DNA of 64,000 nucleotides from Physcomitrium patens (GCF_000002425.4 NC_037253.1:19167602-19231601), one strand, 5' to 3'. Shown: positions 10,531 to 23,290, counted from the first letter of the stretch. Translations and numbers: made by a program. The notes: generated by a model from the letters alone, not told the origin.

Positions 10531-12345
10531 GTACCATACCTTTGGAGATTACTTGAGTCCATACAAAGATTTTTTCAACTTACAAACAAGATGTTGATTG
10601 CATTCTTGTACAAATCCTTGAAGTTGATCCATGTAGATGTCTTCTTTTAAGCTTCTATTCAAGAATACCATCTTTACATCTATTTGATGCATCTCCAAGT
10701 CTATTGCTGCCCCAATTGCCACAATGGTCTTAATAGTGGTGAATTTGGCTACAAAAGAAAATGTCTCATTAAAATCAACACCATCAACTTCGAGTAGTCT
10801 TTGGCAACCAATCTAGACTTGTATCTCATAATATTATCCATTGTATCCTTTTTGATTCTAAACACCTACTTAAAACCAATTAAAGATCAATTTGATGGAA
10901 GTTGAGTCAATTCCCTTGTTCCATTGTCTATGAGTGATTTGTATTCTTCTTCCACAATATTTTCCTACTTTATAGCATTTGTGGACTTTATTTCATCACA
11001 CAAATTCAATGGATTAGCAAGAAGAGCAATATTGGCATGTTCTTTATTTACTTGAGAAAAGATATGGTCCTTCCACCATTCACCATGTGGATTTTTTTCT
11101 CTCAAAGAGTATCTCCTTTCATTTGGAGAAGATTCATCTTTTTTTACTTTAAACTCTCTTCTAAGCTTCTTCTTTCTTAAAGCTTATCTTTTCTCACTTA
11201 TATGTTGATATCCCTTATCATCATTATTCCTATCAATATCTTCATTGTATTCATTGCTCGTTCTAACAATTGAAGTCATTCTTGAATGGAAGCTTGAAAG
11301 AAGACATTTATATGGATCATCATTATCATCGATATCTTTATTGTATTCATTGTTGGTTCTAATGATTGAAGGCACATTATGGTCTATCTTCTTTGATACT
11401 TCACCTTGATTTGTATTTCTTCTATCTTTATTATCACCATCATCTTCTTCTTCTTTTTTTGCTAAAATTGATGATATATCCACAAACACACCATTACTCC
11501 CACTTGAACACATCTCTAAGTACTTAAAGGTTGATCCATGTAAATGTCTTCTTTCAAGCTTCCATTCAAGAATGCCGTCTTCACATCCATTTGATACATC
11601 TCCAAGTCCATTGTTGTCCCAATTGCCACAATGATTCTAATGGTAGTGAATTTGGCTGTAGGAGCAAATGTCTCATTAAAATCAACACCAACAACTTGTG
11701 AGTAGCCTTTGGCAACCAATTTAGCCTTGTATCTTACAATATTATCCATTGCATCTCTTTTTGTTCTAAACACCCACTTACAACCAATTGAAGATAGATT
11801 TGGTAGAAGTTGAGATAATTTCCATGTTCCATTGTCCATGAGTGATTTATATTCTTCTTTCATAACATTCTTCCACTTCATAGCATCTGTGGATTTCGTT
11901 GTATCACACAAACTCAATGGATCAGCAAGAAGAGCAATATTGACATGTTCTTCACTTACTTAAGGAAATATGTGGTCCTTCCACCATTCACCATGTGGTT
12001 TTTTTTTTTTTCTCAAAAGATATCTTCTTTCATTTGGAGAGGCTTCATCTTCTTGCACTTCATGCTCTCTTCTAAGCTTCTTCTTTCTTTAAGCTTGTCT
12101 TTTCTCACTTAAAGGTTGATACTCCTCATCATCATCATTATCATCAATATTTTCATTGTATTCATTGTTGATTCTAACAATTGAAGGCATACTATAGTCT
12201 ACCTTCTTTGGCACTTCACCTTAATTTGCATTTCTTCCATCTTTATTATTACTATCATCTTCTTCTTCTTTCTTTGTTGAAATTGATGATGTGTTCTAAA
12301 ACACACCATTACTCTCACTTAGACACATCTCCAAGTACTCAAAAG
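10531..12345 (-). pseudogene. Element E first RT half and the integrase-RT linker, present twice
   Basis: Holds the motifs KWVFRTKRDAM, RYKAKLVAKGYSQVVG and VDFNETFAP of the copia RT fingers, preceded by the acidic, low-complexity linker that separates integrase from RT. The whole stretch is seen twice in tandem, about 907 bp apart. Matching parts in G lie at 55.2-55.95 kb. Broken. Confidence 0.82.
10617..12345. repeat. Tandem duplication of about 0.9 kb inside element E
   Basis: The sequence from about 10617 to 11515 is repeated from about 11516 to 12345. Corresponding points such as GTTGATCCATGTA lie at 10623 and 11530. Both copies have diverged noticeably, so the duplication is old. G has one copy of this stretch. 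Confidence 0.78.
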
Positions 12346-13208
12346 CACTCTTATGCTCCCAAAACTCAACATCATGACTTTTGATGATCTTCTTGGTTTC
12401 TAAACACATTAGCTTGTATGCCTTTGTACCTTCATAATATCCAAAAAATACACATTTTTTACTCTTTGCATCAAGTTTGGACCTTATGCAATTTAATACC
12501 TTTGTATAAAGAATGCATCCAAAGATCCTAATGTATAAAATACAAGGTTTTTTGCTATTCCAAGCTTCTTGTGGAGTCATTGATGTGAGTGCACTTGTAG
12601 GGCACATATTCCTTATATACATTGAAGTAAACATGGCTTCAGTCCAATACTCATGTCCAAGGTATTGTGCATGAAGCTTACTCCTTGCAATCTCTACAAT
12701 GGTGGAATTTGCTCTTTCAGTAATTTTATTTTTTTGTGGAATATAAGGAGTAGAGGTTTGTCTAGCAACACCTTGAATCTTCAAGAATTCATCGAAATGC
12801 TTTCATATATATTCACTTCTATTGTCTATGTATAACACTTTGATCTTGTACTTACATTATTTTTCTACAAGAGCCTTAAACTCCTTAAATCTTGAAAAAA
12901 ACTCACTCTTAGTTTTAATGATGTAAATCCATACTTTTCTTAAAAAACAATTAATGAATGTATCAAAGTACCTTTTTCTTTCAATTGATGGTGTCTTCAT
13001 TGGTCCACAAATATTAGAATCCATAATCTCCAACAATTTGGTTGCATGTATTGTAACTCCATTTGGAAATAAATCCTTTTATTATTTACCTTGGATATAA
13101 TCTTTACAAGCAAGTATCATGGCATTGTGGTTGAAATGACTAAGATTTAAGACACTTACCATAGATGAAGCTCTTTCATGCATTTGGGATTCAAATGACT
13201 AAGTCGTT
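12296..13208 (-). pseudogene. Element E integrase remnant
   Basis: Minus strand. Core and C-terminal part of a copia integrase: ERANSTIVEIARSKLHAQ near 12690, then CPTSALTSMTPQEAW and the FGCILYTKV stretch, followed by the linker with FLEHKSAFEYLE-like words. The zinc-binding N-terminal part lies near 13130-13200. The region stops at solo LTR M. Broken. Confidence 0.82.
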
Positions 13209-14669
13209 TGTGAGCCATAAATTATGTACCAAAATTTTATTTAGTTAATTTTTGATGTTTTGATAAGATATAGTATTATTTATTTTTTAATTGTGAGAAA
13301 ATAGAGGTTTTTAGGATAAATGAAGTTAGTTGTAGTAAGAGTATAGTAAAAGAAGATAGAGAGTTACTTTGCTCTTGAAGCCACAAGTAATGGTGAAAGA
13401 AGCAGATGAAGAATTACTGTACTCTTAAAGCCATAAGTGATGATGAAAGAAGAAGATACAGAGTTACTTTGCTCTTGAAGCCACAAGTGATGGTAAAGGA
13501 AGAAAATGGAGAGCTATTCTACTCTTCAACTATTACTTCTATGACAAAAAATCAAGTTATTTCCTAGAGTATCTCTTTCAAAGGTTAATATTTTAAATTA
13601 ATAAATTTTTTTGTATAAGTTTTGGCTAATTAAGTTATTAGGAATTAAAAATCTATGCATTGATTGCTATCCATGGTGATTTTTTATCACCTCGTGATAA
13701 ATAGATGCCAACTATTGATCCTTTATATAAAAGGCATTGGTTGGAGATCATAGAGGATGTAGGTTGACTTTTTAATGAAAAGTTGTATTACTTGCATAGA
13801 TTAGCTTGTAGGAAGGCTCTTAAATTAGTTTTTACTTACAAGTTATGAATAATGAGAATTGCCAATAAATAGCTTGAAGAATTAGGTATATAAGGCCCTT
13901 TCAAAGCCTTATTCTTCTTCTCTCACCTTTGGTTTGAGTCTTTGGTAAGGGTGGCCCATTGAGGCACCAAAGAGTTGTAGTATTTTTATTTGTTATAAAC
14001 TTATGTTATAATTTGTTTGTTCCATGCCCTTGCTGATCCTCTTAGAGCTCAGTGTTAGAGGGATTATTTTCTTGCTTAGACATGTCAATTGTATAGGAGA
14101 AAGAGAGAATTAGTAAGATTAGGTGAAAGAATTATCAGATTTGGAATTGAAATGAAAAAGTTATGAAGGTTTGAAGTTGGGAGGTTTGTTTTGTTGTTGT
14201 AGTTGCTTTGTCCTAGTGGTGGCTCGTGCTGCTACTCTATTCTTGCACTTTTTTCTTCCAACTACATTTATTTTCATCTAATTGTGTAATTTCCATCTAG
14301 CAATGTTATCTTCATTTGACTGTGTTGTTTCCATCCAATTGAACTTATCTTCATCTAATTATATTATTTTCATCCAAGAATATCTATTTTCATCTAATTG
14401 CTTGTTCTATCCATTTTTTTCCTCATTCGGCTATTTCTATTTGCTAATTCTATCTTATTCTTCTCTTTTTTTTATTATTATTTATCACTTGTTCTATGTT
14501 AAATCAATTAATAATTATTGCTTGAAAGGCATTATCTAGGTAATTATAAATCAATTGATTAGATAATCAATCATTAAAGTAATTACACAATTAATTCCTA
14601 CTATCTTTTGAATTTGTTGTATAGTTATTTTTCTTCTTAAAGTAAAATAGGGAGGATTTTTAGCTCACA
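13209..14669 (-). repeat. Long solo LTR M (1461 bp) of the TGTGAGC group
   Basis: Bounded by TGTGAGC at 13209 and GCTCACA at 14663-14669, a seven-base terminal inverted repeat of the TG...CA type. It is flanked by TCGTT (13204-13208) and TTGTT (14670-14674), a five-base target duplication with one change. Copia E integrase sequence stops and resumes exactly at these points. On the minus strand it starts TGTGAGCTAAAA, like R1 and R2. No coding region is recognised. A three-fold repeat with GTTACTTTGCTCTTGAAGCC lies at about 13360-13540. Confidence 0.82.
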
Positions 14670-14674
14670 TTGTT

Positions 14675-15941
14675 AATGCCATATTCCAAACCTATCTTGG
14701 TCTTATGGAAAATTAGCAAATACAGCCACTTCAACTCTATTTACCTTCTTACAATTGATGAAGTAGAGATTTTCATCTCTAAGGCCTTTTGCAACATATT
14801 CTCCATCCAATGTCTTCACAAAACATCCATTTATATCAAATTCAACCTTACAACCATGTGATATAAGTTTGCTCACTAAAAAGAGGTTTTTTTTCATCTT
14901 TGGCACATGTAAGACTTCTTTCAATCTCATCTGCTTTATTTGGTCCTTCACAATAATTTCTACAACAATTGAGACAATTCCAATGGCTTGTGCTATGCCA
15001 TTATGTCCCAATCAAACTTTTATTATTGAAATTTCTTCATAAGTAATAAATGAATACTTTCATGGTGTCATGTACTTAGTAGCACTTGAATCTATAATCC
15101 ACTTAGACATTGTAGCAACAAAGGCTCTTTCACTTGCCATGAAAGCATAGTCATGTACACCAAAGTTATTACAAGCATTTTTTGCATTCTCTCTATCTCT
15201 TTTTTTGACTTTGTAGTAATTCCTAACAAAATGATATGATTTTTTATAAATATAGTAATTTTTTATATTATTCTTTGACCTATCATGTTGACAAAAATAA
15301 CTACCTATACCTTGTCTTGAGAATAGAGCCAAATCCTCACTATGATGCTATTTTTCTTTTCTCTTGGTTACTTCATAGACAAGGCTTGATGTGACATAGT
15401 TCATAGTATGCTCCTTCATGTTGATAGATTCCAATATCACAATGAGATAGTTGTAAGACTCAAGAAGGCTCAAGAGCAATGTCAACACAATTTTTCTATC
15501 ATCAACTAGTATGTCAACAATTGTTAGTTGGTTTGTAAATGCTTTTATCTCATTGATATGAGCCATGAGGTCATCACTTTCTTCCATCTTTATTATTAAG
15601 AACTTCCTTCTTATCTATAGAATGTTGGCAAGGTTTCTACTCTCATAGATATTGCAAAAAGTCTTTCATGCTTCTACTGATCCACTGCAATCAATTACAT
15701 GTGAAAAGTTGGTATCATCAAGATTTCTTGTAATCATGCCAAAATCTTTCTTTTTACGTCATTTATATTCTTTCTTCACCTTCACATCAGCATTGTCACT
15801 TGAAAGGTCTTCACTTTCATCAACAATGTTCCAAAGATCCAATGAAGCCGACAAAAGCTCTTTTTTCTTCTTCCAATGGTAGAAGTTGTTATCCCTAAAC
15901 TTTTTAATCACTCTCAAATCCTCATCCTCACTTGAAGCCAT
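14675..15941 (-). pseudogene. Element E gag, protease and integrase N-terminus remnant
   Basis: Gag begins near 15941 with MASSEDEDLRVIKKF and the FYHW motif typical of plant copia gag (UBN2-like). The protease box WIIDSSATKYMTP near 15070-15110 matches the D-S-G-A type box of J and G. EVLHVPKMKKNLF and the FINCKKVN stretch toward 14740 lead into the integrase zinc region. Matches J (39.68-40.98 kb) and G. Broken. Confidence 0.85.
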
Positions 15942-16276
15942 ATCTAAGGAACGAATGTATCAAAGAAAATCAAAAAAATAGAAGAATAAACTATTAAAAT
16001 CAACAAGAAGATATTATTGCCTTAGAAATCCAAAATACCTTCTTAGTAAGTAAACTATTGTTTATACTCTTTAATTATACTCAACTTCACTTATAAGACT
16101 TTTTACAAGTTTGATATTCTATCACAATCTCTTATATAAGCTTTGCCTTTCTTTAATTACCTCTCTTTTTTTACAAAACACTTCTAACCTCACAAAGCAC
16201 CTCTTATTACAATAAGTGGATCTCTTAAGGAGATTCATATATAAAAATACAAAGTTAGAGCAATGATGAAACTCAA

Positions 16277-17059
16277 TGTGATTGTTATTTTATTTATTTT
16301 ATAAATTCTTTTCAGAATAAACTTATAGAAGGAGATTTGAACACAGAGAAAGATTATTTGTATGAGTTTACACATTAGGGTCATACAATTAACTATATTT
16401 TGAACTACTAAAAATACCAAAGAATACTACAATACTTTTTCTTATTAACAATACTCTTTTATAAATTGATAACAACAATGTGTAATCCTGCACTCTCAAA
16501 AGACTGCTCAAAATATATAATTTCTATCTAACATCGGAAATAGCAGTCTTCTATTCCAACCAATCTCACTTCACAAAATTTTTGTAATCATAGACTTCTT
16601 CTGTCGAAATATACATAACTCTCAATTAACAACAATCATAATTTTCTATCTAGAATCAATCTTCCATAGAATCTGATAACAAAATTTCAATATCTTCTCA
16701 AAATAATTTAATAATATAGTATTTCAATTACATACTTAATATCTCATAAATTAATCTCTGATTTATTCTACAGATTCACTTCACAATATTTTGAAACTAT
16801 CCATTATTCTTCAACTACAAAGAAAATTAAGAGGTAGCACCAAGCTCACCCTGGCTCATGACTATCACACTCTAGTCCATCCAATATCTTCTTCAACTTA
16901 CTTATACTTACTCCTGAAATTCTAGTTTCTAATCTTTATTCCCTAATCAACCATTTTTCACAACTAATTCAATCATCTGATCTACTGAATTGACAATCTT
17001 AGAATTGATTAATCTACTTTATCCATATCTTATAAAAATGAATTTCTATCTATTCTACA
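16277..17059 (-). repeat. Solo LTR of the D family (783 bp) in the leader of E
   Basis: Begins TGTGATTG at 16277 (the LTR end read on the other strand) and ends TATTCTACA at 17059. Flanked by CTCAA (16272-16276) and CTTAA (17060-17064), a five-base target duplication with one change. The copia leader continues on both sides and aligns with the leader of G near 52.98-53.05 kb. Confidence 0.86.
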
Positions 17060-17173
17060 CTTAACAAAGAAATACAACACAAGTATCTTAAAACATCAAT
17101 CTAAGGTGACTAGCAACCTCCAAGATTATAAATACACTTAACAACAAGTAAGACCAATAACAACATCAATAAT

Positions 17174-17937
17174 TATAGAATAGATATTAATTCATTTTTG
17201 AAAGATATTGATAAAATATATTAATAGTCCATATAATAGGAAATTCAGGAGGACAAATGAGTGATTTACTTCTTAAAAGCGGTTAATTACAGAATTATGA
17301 TTAGAATCTGGAGAATCAAGGGAAAGTATATAGGAGTTGTAGAAGTTAATTAAGGTGCCATCGTTGTGATAGTTGTGAACCGGGATAAGCTTGGTGCTAC
17401 CTCTTTTCTTTTGTTTGTTATTTTCTTTGAATAAGAGGATTGAGAGTTTCTGAATATTGTGAAGTGAATTATGGAATGGAAATGTTATTGATATTATTTG
17501 AGAAGAAGAAAGATTGAATGCTGAAATTTGATTGTAGTTCAGCAGAGAGAATGAGTCTATGTTTGTATGAAACACCGTAATGTGAATGGCAGTTCTGTGT
17601 GAAGAATTCCAGTGATCGGAATGAGGATTATTGTGTGCTGAAAGTTGTGAAGGCGTAGTATTACAGTTGGAGATTATAAGGGTGAATATATTGGTCGAAA
17701 TAGCAGTTATTGGTATGACTGAATTGCTGTAAGGAAGAGACCAATAAGGTGAAGGAAGAGATTATAGTTTCCTTGTATATTCAGATATTAAAAATAGAGA
17801 CGATACATTCAAGAGGTAATTGATTGTGTGACCGTAACATGAACACTTAAGCAACTACTCATTTCTCATGTTCGAATCCCCCTAAATGGATTTATTCCCA
17901 TTAGATTAATTTAGAATAAGTAAAACGAGCAATCACA
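17174..17937 (+). repeat. 5' LTR of element D
   Basis: 764 bp, from TATAGAATAG (family form TGTAGAATAG) to GCAATCACA. Same length as the right LTR at 23811-24574. Shares the GATAAGCTTGGTGCTACCTC block with all family LTRs in the window. Confidence 0.92.
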
Positions 17938-17957
17938 TTTTGGCGTCGCTATTGGGG
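17938..17957 (+). other. Primer binding site of element D
   Basis: TTTTGGCGTCGCTATTGGGG directly after the LTR. It is close to the tRNA-Asp-complementary site used by Tat/Athila-type elements. Confidence 0.78.
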
Positions 17958-18229
17958 AGTGATAATAGCTTTGAGTGTTAGGAATTAATTACCAAACGTG
18001 TGAGAAAATTGGCAATGGAAGACGATTTCAGTAGTGTTTGAAGCAAGATTATGGTTAATAAGAACGAGAGCATTGCATCGAGGAAAATAAATCAGTTGAG
18101 AGAAAGACAGAGAAGAGCACAAGGAAGGAACTTGCTTAGAGAGGAGCAAGAACATAATCTTAAAAAGAAGCATTGACAGAATTGAATTAAACCATGGTTG
18201 TAAGCTTATTGGTACATCCAAACATATCA

Positions 18230-18627
18230 AGAACCAGAGAGACTGTTAATTCTGCAGTCCTATGTACCGTTAGAAAAACTGCCAAGAACACTTGTGGGAA
18301 ATTTTGTTAACATTCCAGTGGAAATCTTGAGGCCATTAACTGAAAGAGAAGGAGGTGTAGAAGAATTTGGTACTCCATTGGGTATTTTTTCAGTAGGAGG
18401 TATTGCTGAAAAGAACAATAGTGGCTCTTCAGATTGGCACAAATTGGTCGCCAATAAAGATAACTATATTGTATTTCAAAATCTGACGTTTTCACCTGCA
18501 ATTCAACCAATAAAATTATTTACAGAAAATAACAGTAAATTGAGGAGCACTGAGAGCTTAGAAATTAGAATAAGTGAAAGCAGAGATTATTTTAAAATGG
18601 ATTTTTGCAGATCAAGAAATTCAATGG
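18230..18627 (+). pseudogene. Element D N-terminal gag-side region
   Basis: A conserved stretch before the capsid domain with NIPVEILRPL, EEFGTPLGIFSV and SDWHKLVANKD. The same words appear in F at 51.60-51.86 kb (EELGTPLDTF, IEWHKLLINK), which shows that it belongs to the family's Gag polyprotein. No known domain is recognised. Broken and split from the rest by S1. Confidence 0.7.
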
Positions 18628-18637
18628 CATTGTCGGG

Positions 18638-19886
18638 GTAGAGAGAATTTACCTCAAGAAAACGTTGGACTTTTGGCTGTCACTAATTATTCAATCAAGC
18701 TTGAAAATAAGAGAAGCCCTAAGTTTATATATAATTTTTCCCCTTTTGAGTAATTACACCAAATACACAATCCTCAAGTAATCTACAACTTCCAAAATAT
18801 AATAAAATCTTCTAAAACCTTGTTTATACTTATGTGGAGATTTTTCCGAGCTTCAACATCTCATATCTCTTAATCCGACCATCCAAAAAAACTCAACTTT
18901 TATATGAGGTACTTTTGTATTCTTATTAACTTTTACAACAAATTTCAAATGCAAATTCGTTGCAGATCTTGAGATATCTTGAAAACCCTAACAATCACTT
19001 CAAACCCTTGTCTTTATACATCCGCATACAAATTTCTTCATATCTCACAAAATATAAGCTCAAATGCCACGAAATTTGTATGTATAGCTTTTTAACACAA
19101 AAATTTACTTTCTCCAAAAGTTTGAGCCAAAAATTCATCCAAATACTCAAGTTATGGCTCCAACCATTGCTATAAACAAAACCGCTTACTTACTGCCTTT
19201 GATTTAGAAGCACCGCCTTCAACTTCTCTCATCTCCTTCATATAAACTCCAAAAGCAATAATTCTTTCATAAAAGATGTAGGCTTTGAAATCGCCGTTCC
19301 AGTCGCACCTTCTGATCTTCAAAAACTGCTGTAAAACTCCTCGTACTTTCAAAAGAGTAATAGTATGTCTTAAATAAACACCTTAACTTCAAATGGCTAT
19401 AACTTCTTCACCCTAACTCCAAATCTTCTAATTTTTGTACACAAATTGTACTCCAAACCCTAAACTTTACAACCCTAGCTTGTAATCTCCGAATGCCCTC
19501 AAAAGAGGAATCCTAATCCCTAATAAGGCCTCGGGCAGCCTCCTTGAAGCCCTTTGGGCATGGTATTCGACCAATAGGGATGAAGTTCTCCATTCCTTGC
19601 CTTCATCCAACCATGCTTTGCTTTCATTCCTCCCAATTAGCCTCCTATTAGTTTAGATTTTCATCTTTAGGCTTCCACCTTCTCCCAAGGCTTCTACTAA
19701 ACATTTAGGTCTTATATATATATATATTTTTTATGTCAAAATCAAAACAAGTAAAGAAACAAAGTAAAGTTTCTTATATCAACTCTTTTTAATTTAATCT
19801 ACTAGCCACTCTAACATACATCTAGATTTATTAACATATAATATGTTCTAACTAATTTTTACATACTGTAAGCATTTAGAGTACGA
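18638..19886 (-). repeat. Repeat S1 (1.25 kb), unclassified insertion in element D
   Basis: Interrupts D gag with a direct repeat of about ten bases at its edges: CATTGTCGGG (18628-18637) and CATCGTCAGG (19887-19896). F has uninterrupted gag at this place. A second copy, S2, lies at 25127-25908 in the opposite plus-strand sense. No open frame of note. A nine-to-ten-base duplication fits Mutator-like transposons, but no long terminal inverted repeat is visible. On the minus strand a TATATAAAC box near 18730 would also suit a promoter. Class unresolved. Confidence 0.6.
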
Positions 19887-19896
19887 CATCGTCAGG

Positions 19897-21350
19897 AGGA
19901 CCAGTCGTTCCGATTGCAGTATAAATGAGTGCAGTAGGCGATCGTACAACTAGTGTCGTACCACTACCTACTTTTTGGGGATTTCCGGGTGCGGATCTTA
20001 ATCAATATTTATCTCAATTTCTTATAGCATGTGTAGCTTATAATAGAAGAATTAAAGATATTTGGTTGCGATGGCTGCCAGTGACCTTAAAAGACACGGC
20101 ATTTGAGTGGTATAACTGCCAACCTGTAGGACAATTTATCCATTGGGAGGCATTGAAAAATACATTTTTAGTCCATTTTCGACCAATTGGTTTTGAAGAA
20201 CATCTTAGAGAAAAATTAATGAACAGCAGAATGGTACCACGGGAAGCAGTACAGTCTTATTATGGTCGTGTAGCAGATATACTTTGAAAATGGCCAAATA
20301 ACCAAATGTCAAAATCGTTTGTGTTGTCCATATTGGTAAATGGACTACATCCACTAGAATTGAAGATGTTTGTAAAGGAGGCCTAATTAGCCACCATTGC
20401 ATCATCTCTTGAGCGAGCAAAAGTATGAGAAGAATGTCACTATGACCAAAATTTAACATTTGGAGCCACGATGATTCCATCGCAAGGAGATTATTAAATG
20501 AAAAATTGGAATGACACATCAGAAGGTTATCTAGAAAGGAATGATTATGGTATAATTCCATAGGGAATCGTAGATGTCGTTCCATTACAAGCTGTACCAC
20601 TATCATCATCACATCCGTATGTGCCTTATTCCACGTATCAGAAACCAACACCTACGAAGGAATTGTCAAATGCATTGGTATCAAGGGATCCCAATGAGTC
20701 ATTGCTGTTAATATTGACAAAAAAAAATGGATGAATTGACTGTGAATTTAGCCAACGATAAAGAAAAAAGGTATAAACCAACCAATATGCGTCCCAATGT
20801 CTGGTGCAGAAATTGTAAGGGGCAAGGTCATTTAGTAACAGAATGTCCTTCACCTCCCCAAATGACTGTACAATGTACCTTTTGCAAGGGCAAGCATATT
20901 ACCACCAACTATTGGAATTTACGGAAGCAACAACAACTCAGTAACCAGATAATGACTCAACCAACTTCATGGGATGTCAATCAAATACAAACGAATAATA
21001 GGTTTGGCTGGAATGGAAATCAAGCAAATAAATAAAACAAGAACTATTCCAATTTCCTAAACTCTGAATTTCACCAAGAAGATGTATCCAATACTCATGG
21101 ATTGGCGATGAACCAACTAGGATACCATCAATATCTACCCATGATGAAGCTAATGCCAGAGTCTACAGTAACAATGGATCAATCAAGATCCTTTACTCAT
21201 CCGACATAGAATAGACCTAACCGTTATATACCAATAGAGACACCCAATATCCCTGAAGGAATTGGCAAGAGACCACTTCGTTACTATCGTTGCAGACAAA
21301 TCAGACATTATGCAAGTGAATGTCCTAATCCAAGGGCCAGTGATGACTAT
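19897..21350 (+). pseudogene. Element D gag remnant with zinc knuckles
   Basis: Capsid-like domain from about 19950: LPTFWGFPGADLNQYL, the FEWYNCQPVGQF stretch and VQSYYGRVADIL. It is followed by CRNCKGQGHLVTEC (CX2CX4HX4C) near 20805 and a second C/H cluster, then RYYRCRQIRHYASECP near 21275. F has the same order (52.03-52.36 and 57.58-58.25 kb). The product would bind and package element RNA. Broken. Confidence 0.82.
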
Positions 21351-22129
21351 GCTCTAATATCTGGAAATTGTAAGTAGTCTGGTCACATTTATCAATAGTG
21401 TAATGTGCCCTTTAATTATAATAATCAAGACCAACAAATGTGCCTTTTAATTATAATAATCGAGACCAACAAAATGAATGAATTGACTGTGAATCTGGCC
21501 AACGATAAAGCCAACCTATGGAGGATAAACGTCTTGTTCAACAAGACTCACCAGTACATCGTGTCGAGGTGGTGAACGCAGTACTTATCAGAGGCAAATA
21601 AAAAGACAAGAATTCAATTCAGGACCTAGATGAATCAATCGCAAGAGAGCAAGTAGCACCGTCCATGGGGCTAAACGAACCTATATCAATATTGGGATGT
21701 ATTCCAATATTAAAACCTCAACAGACTAAGGAACTCAATTTGGTTCTATGTGCCAATTTGCTGAAACCATCAAGAACAATCCCAATTGACCAACTACCAA
21801 TACCTGTACTGCTCAATAAAAGATCTTACGCATTAAAAGAACCTTTAGTGGTAGAAAAATTGGCAAAATTATCAGCGGCAATCCCAATCGCCAGGAAGAA
21901 ATTGCTGTCAAACGGAGCAAAATCGAAACCAATGAAACGTAAAAGAGTATTGGAAATTACTCTCAATATGGAATCCTACGACATTCTGAAGGATTTGGAT
22001 GTTATTCAACCTTCAATTACAATGAAGCAACTTTTGGCTGTAGCACTGGATGTCGATGTACATTGAATTCAGCGCTAATACGATGAAGATCCTGGACTAA
22101 AAAAATTCATGAAGTTAGCTTAAACCCAG

Positions 22130-22520
22130 ATCCGGGAGCACCAACAATCGATGTATCAATCGTTGGCATTTTAATTCCAAGGGTACAAGTCGATGGTGGT
22201 TCTAGTGTGAATTTAATGAACGTGGATACAATGGAGGACTTGAATCTAAAGTAATTGCTAATTACGACATTGGTCTTGTAAATGGTAGATCATAGTCGGG
22301 TAAAGCTAATGAGAATCTTATGTAATATTACCACTGTATATATAGGATTGATGTACAAAATCGATTATATTGTATTCCAATTACAGAATTCTACATTATC
22401 ATATTCCATTTTATTGGGCAAACCTTGGCTTTATCAAGCCAAAGCTAAGAACGATTAGGATCGAGGCACATTGACAATTGAAAAAGGTCGGGACCAGATT
22501 GTTCTACAAATATATCCGGT
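22130..22520 (+). pseudogene. Element D aspartic protease remnant
   Basis: Retropepsin-like box VDGGSSVNLMN near 22190-22225, then a strand-flap pattern ending in LLGKPWLYQAKA near 22415-22445. The D-G-G-S active-site form and LGKPWL flap are usual for plant gypsy elements of the Tat/Athila side. Broken. Confidence 0.75.
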
Positions 22521-22979
22521 ACAATATCATGGAGAATCTCAATTGCCAGAATTAGAATTTATATCGAACAATGCGAGTCAATTGATTGAGGAAGATGTCG
22601 ATGCTATAGATTCATCGCAATTTGAGGTAGGATAAAACACTTCAATAACAAAGGTAGGAATCTACCAATGTGGAGGTCTCAACGAATATCTATTACATCA
22701 AGAAGATGCAACTAACTCGGATCATACTATTGTCAAATGGATGAATAATTCCACAGTCAATAGAGTCAATACATTGGAACCAGATTTGGATGGTTCTCAT
22801 ATGTCGAATAATACAAGATATTTAGATCAAGAGAAGACAATTGAATCAGAGGTTGTTGAAGACCCTGTGTATCAATCCATTAATGTGGACACCAACGAAA
22901 TGCCACAACTAATTAAAATATATATCAATATTATAGATATAGAATTGGGTGCTTAGAAATAATTTTTCATCCATCACAA

Positions 22980-23290
22980 ATGTGCCTTTGCGTGGTCGTA
23001 TGCGGATTTGAAAGGAATTCCAGTTGACATGTGTGAGCACCAAATTATTTTGGAGGAGGGTGTTACACCAATTCGTCAAAGACAACATCGGCTTAACCTA
23101 AAATATTTCCTTTTAGTGAAACAGGAATTGGATAAACTTCTTGACGTGGATTTTATTTATCTTGTTTCGCATAGTGCATGGGTGTCGCCAATCATGATGG
23201 TGCCAAAAAAGAATGAAAAAATCTGAATTTATCAGGATTTTTGGAAACTTAATGCAGCCACTAAGAAAGATTACTTCTCATTACCTTTCA
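22980..23290 (+). pseudogene. Element D reverse transcriptase N-terminal portion
   Basis: Starts with a DLKGIPVDMCEHQI-type entry, then VTPIRQRQHRLNL, VSPIMMVPKKNEKI and an IYQDFWKLNAATKKDYFSLP stretch. These are the fingers of a gypsy RT. The palm with its catalytic aspartates is not seen in this copy. Sequence then passes into the family's 3' region. Confidence 0.78.

Noticed and set aside
12181-12384. Plus-strand frame rich in L, H and Y opposite copia E
   Set aside because: It is the reverse of the acidic linker of E; a similar shadow lies opposite the linker of G at 55148-55354.
18638-19886. S1 as a solo LTR with TGTCG...CGACA ends, perhaps related to the A/B LTRs
   Set aside because: With those ends the neighbouring five-mers do not agree, the body shows no match to the A/B LTRs, and the longer ten-base repeat explains the junctions better.
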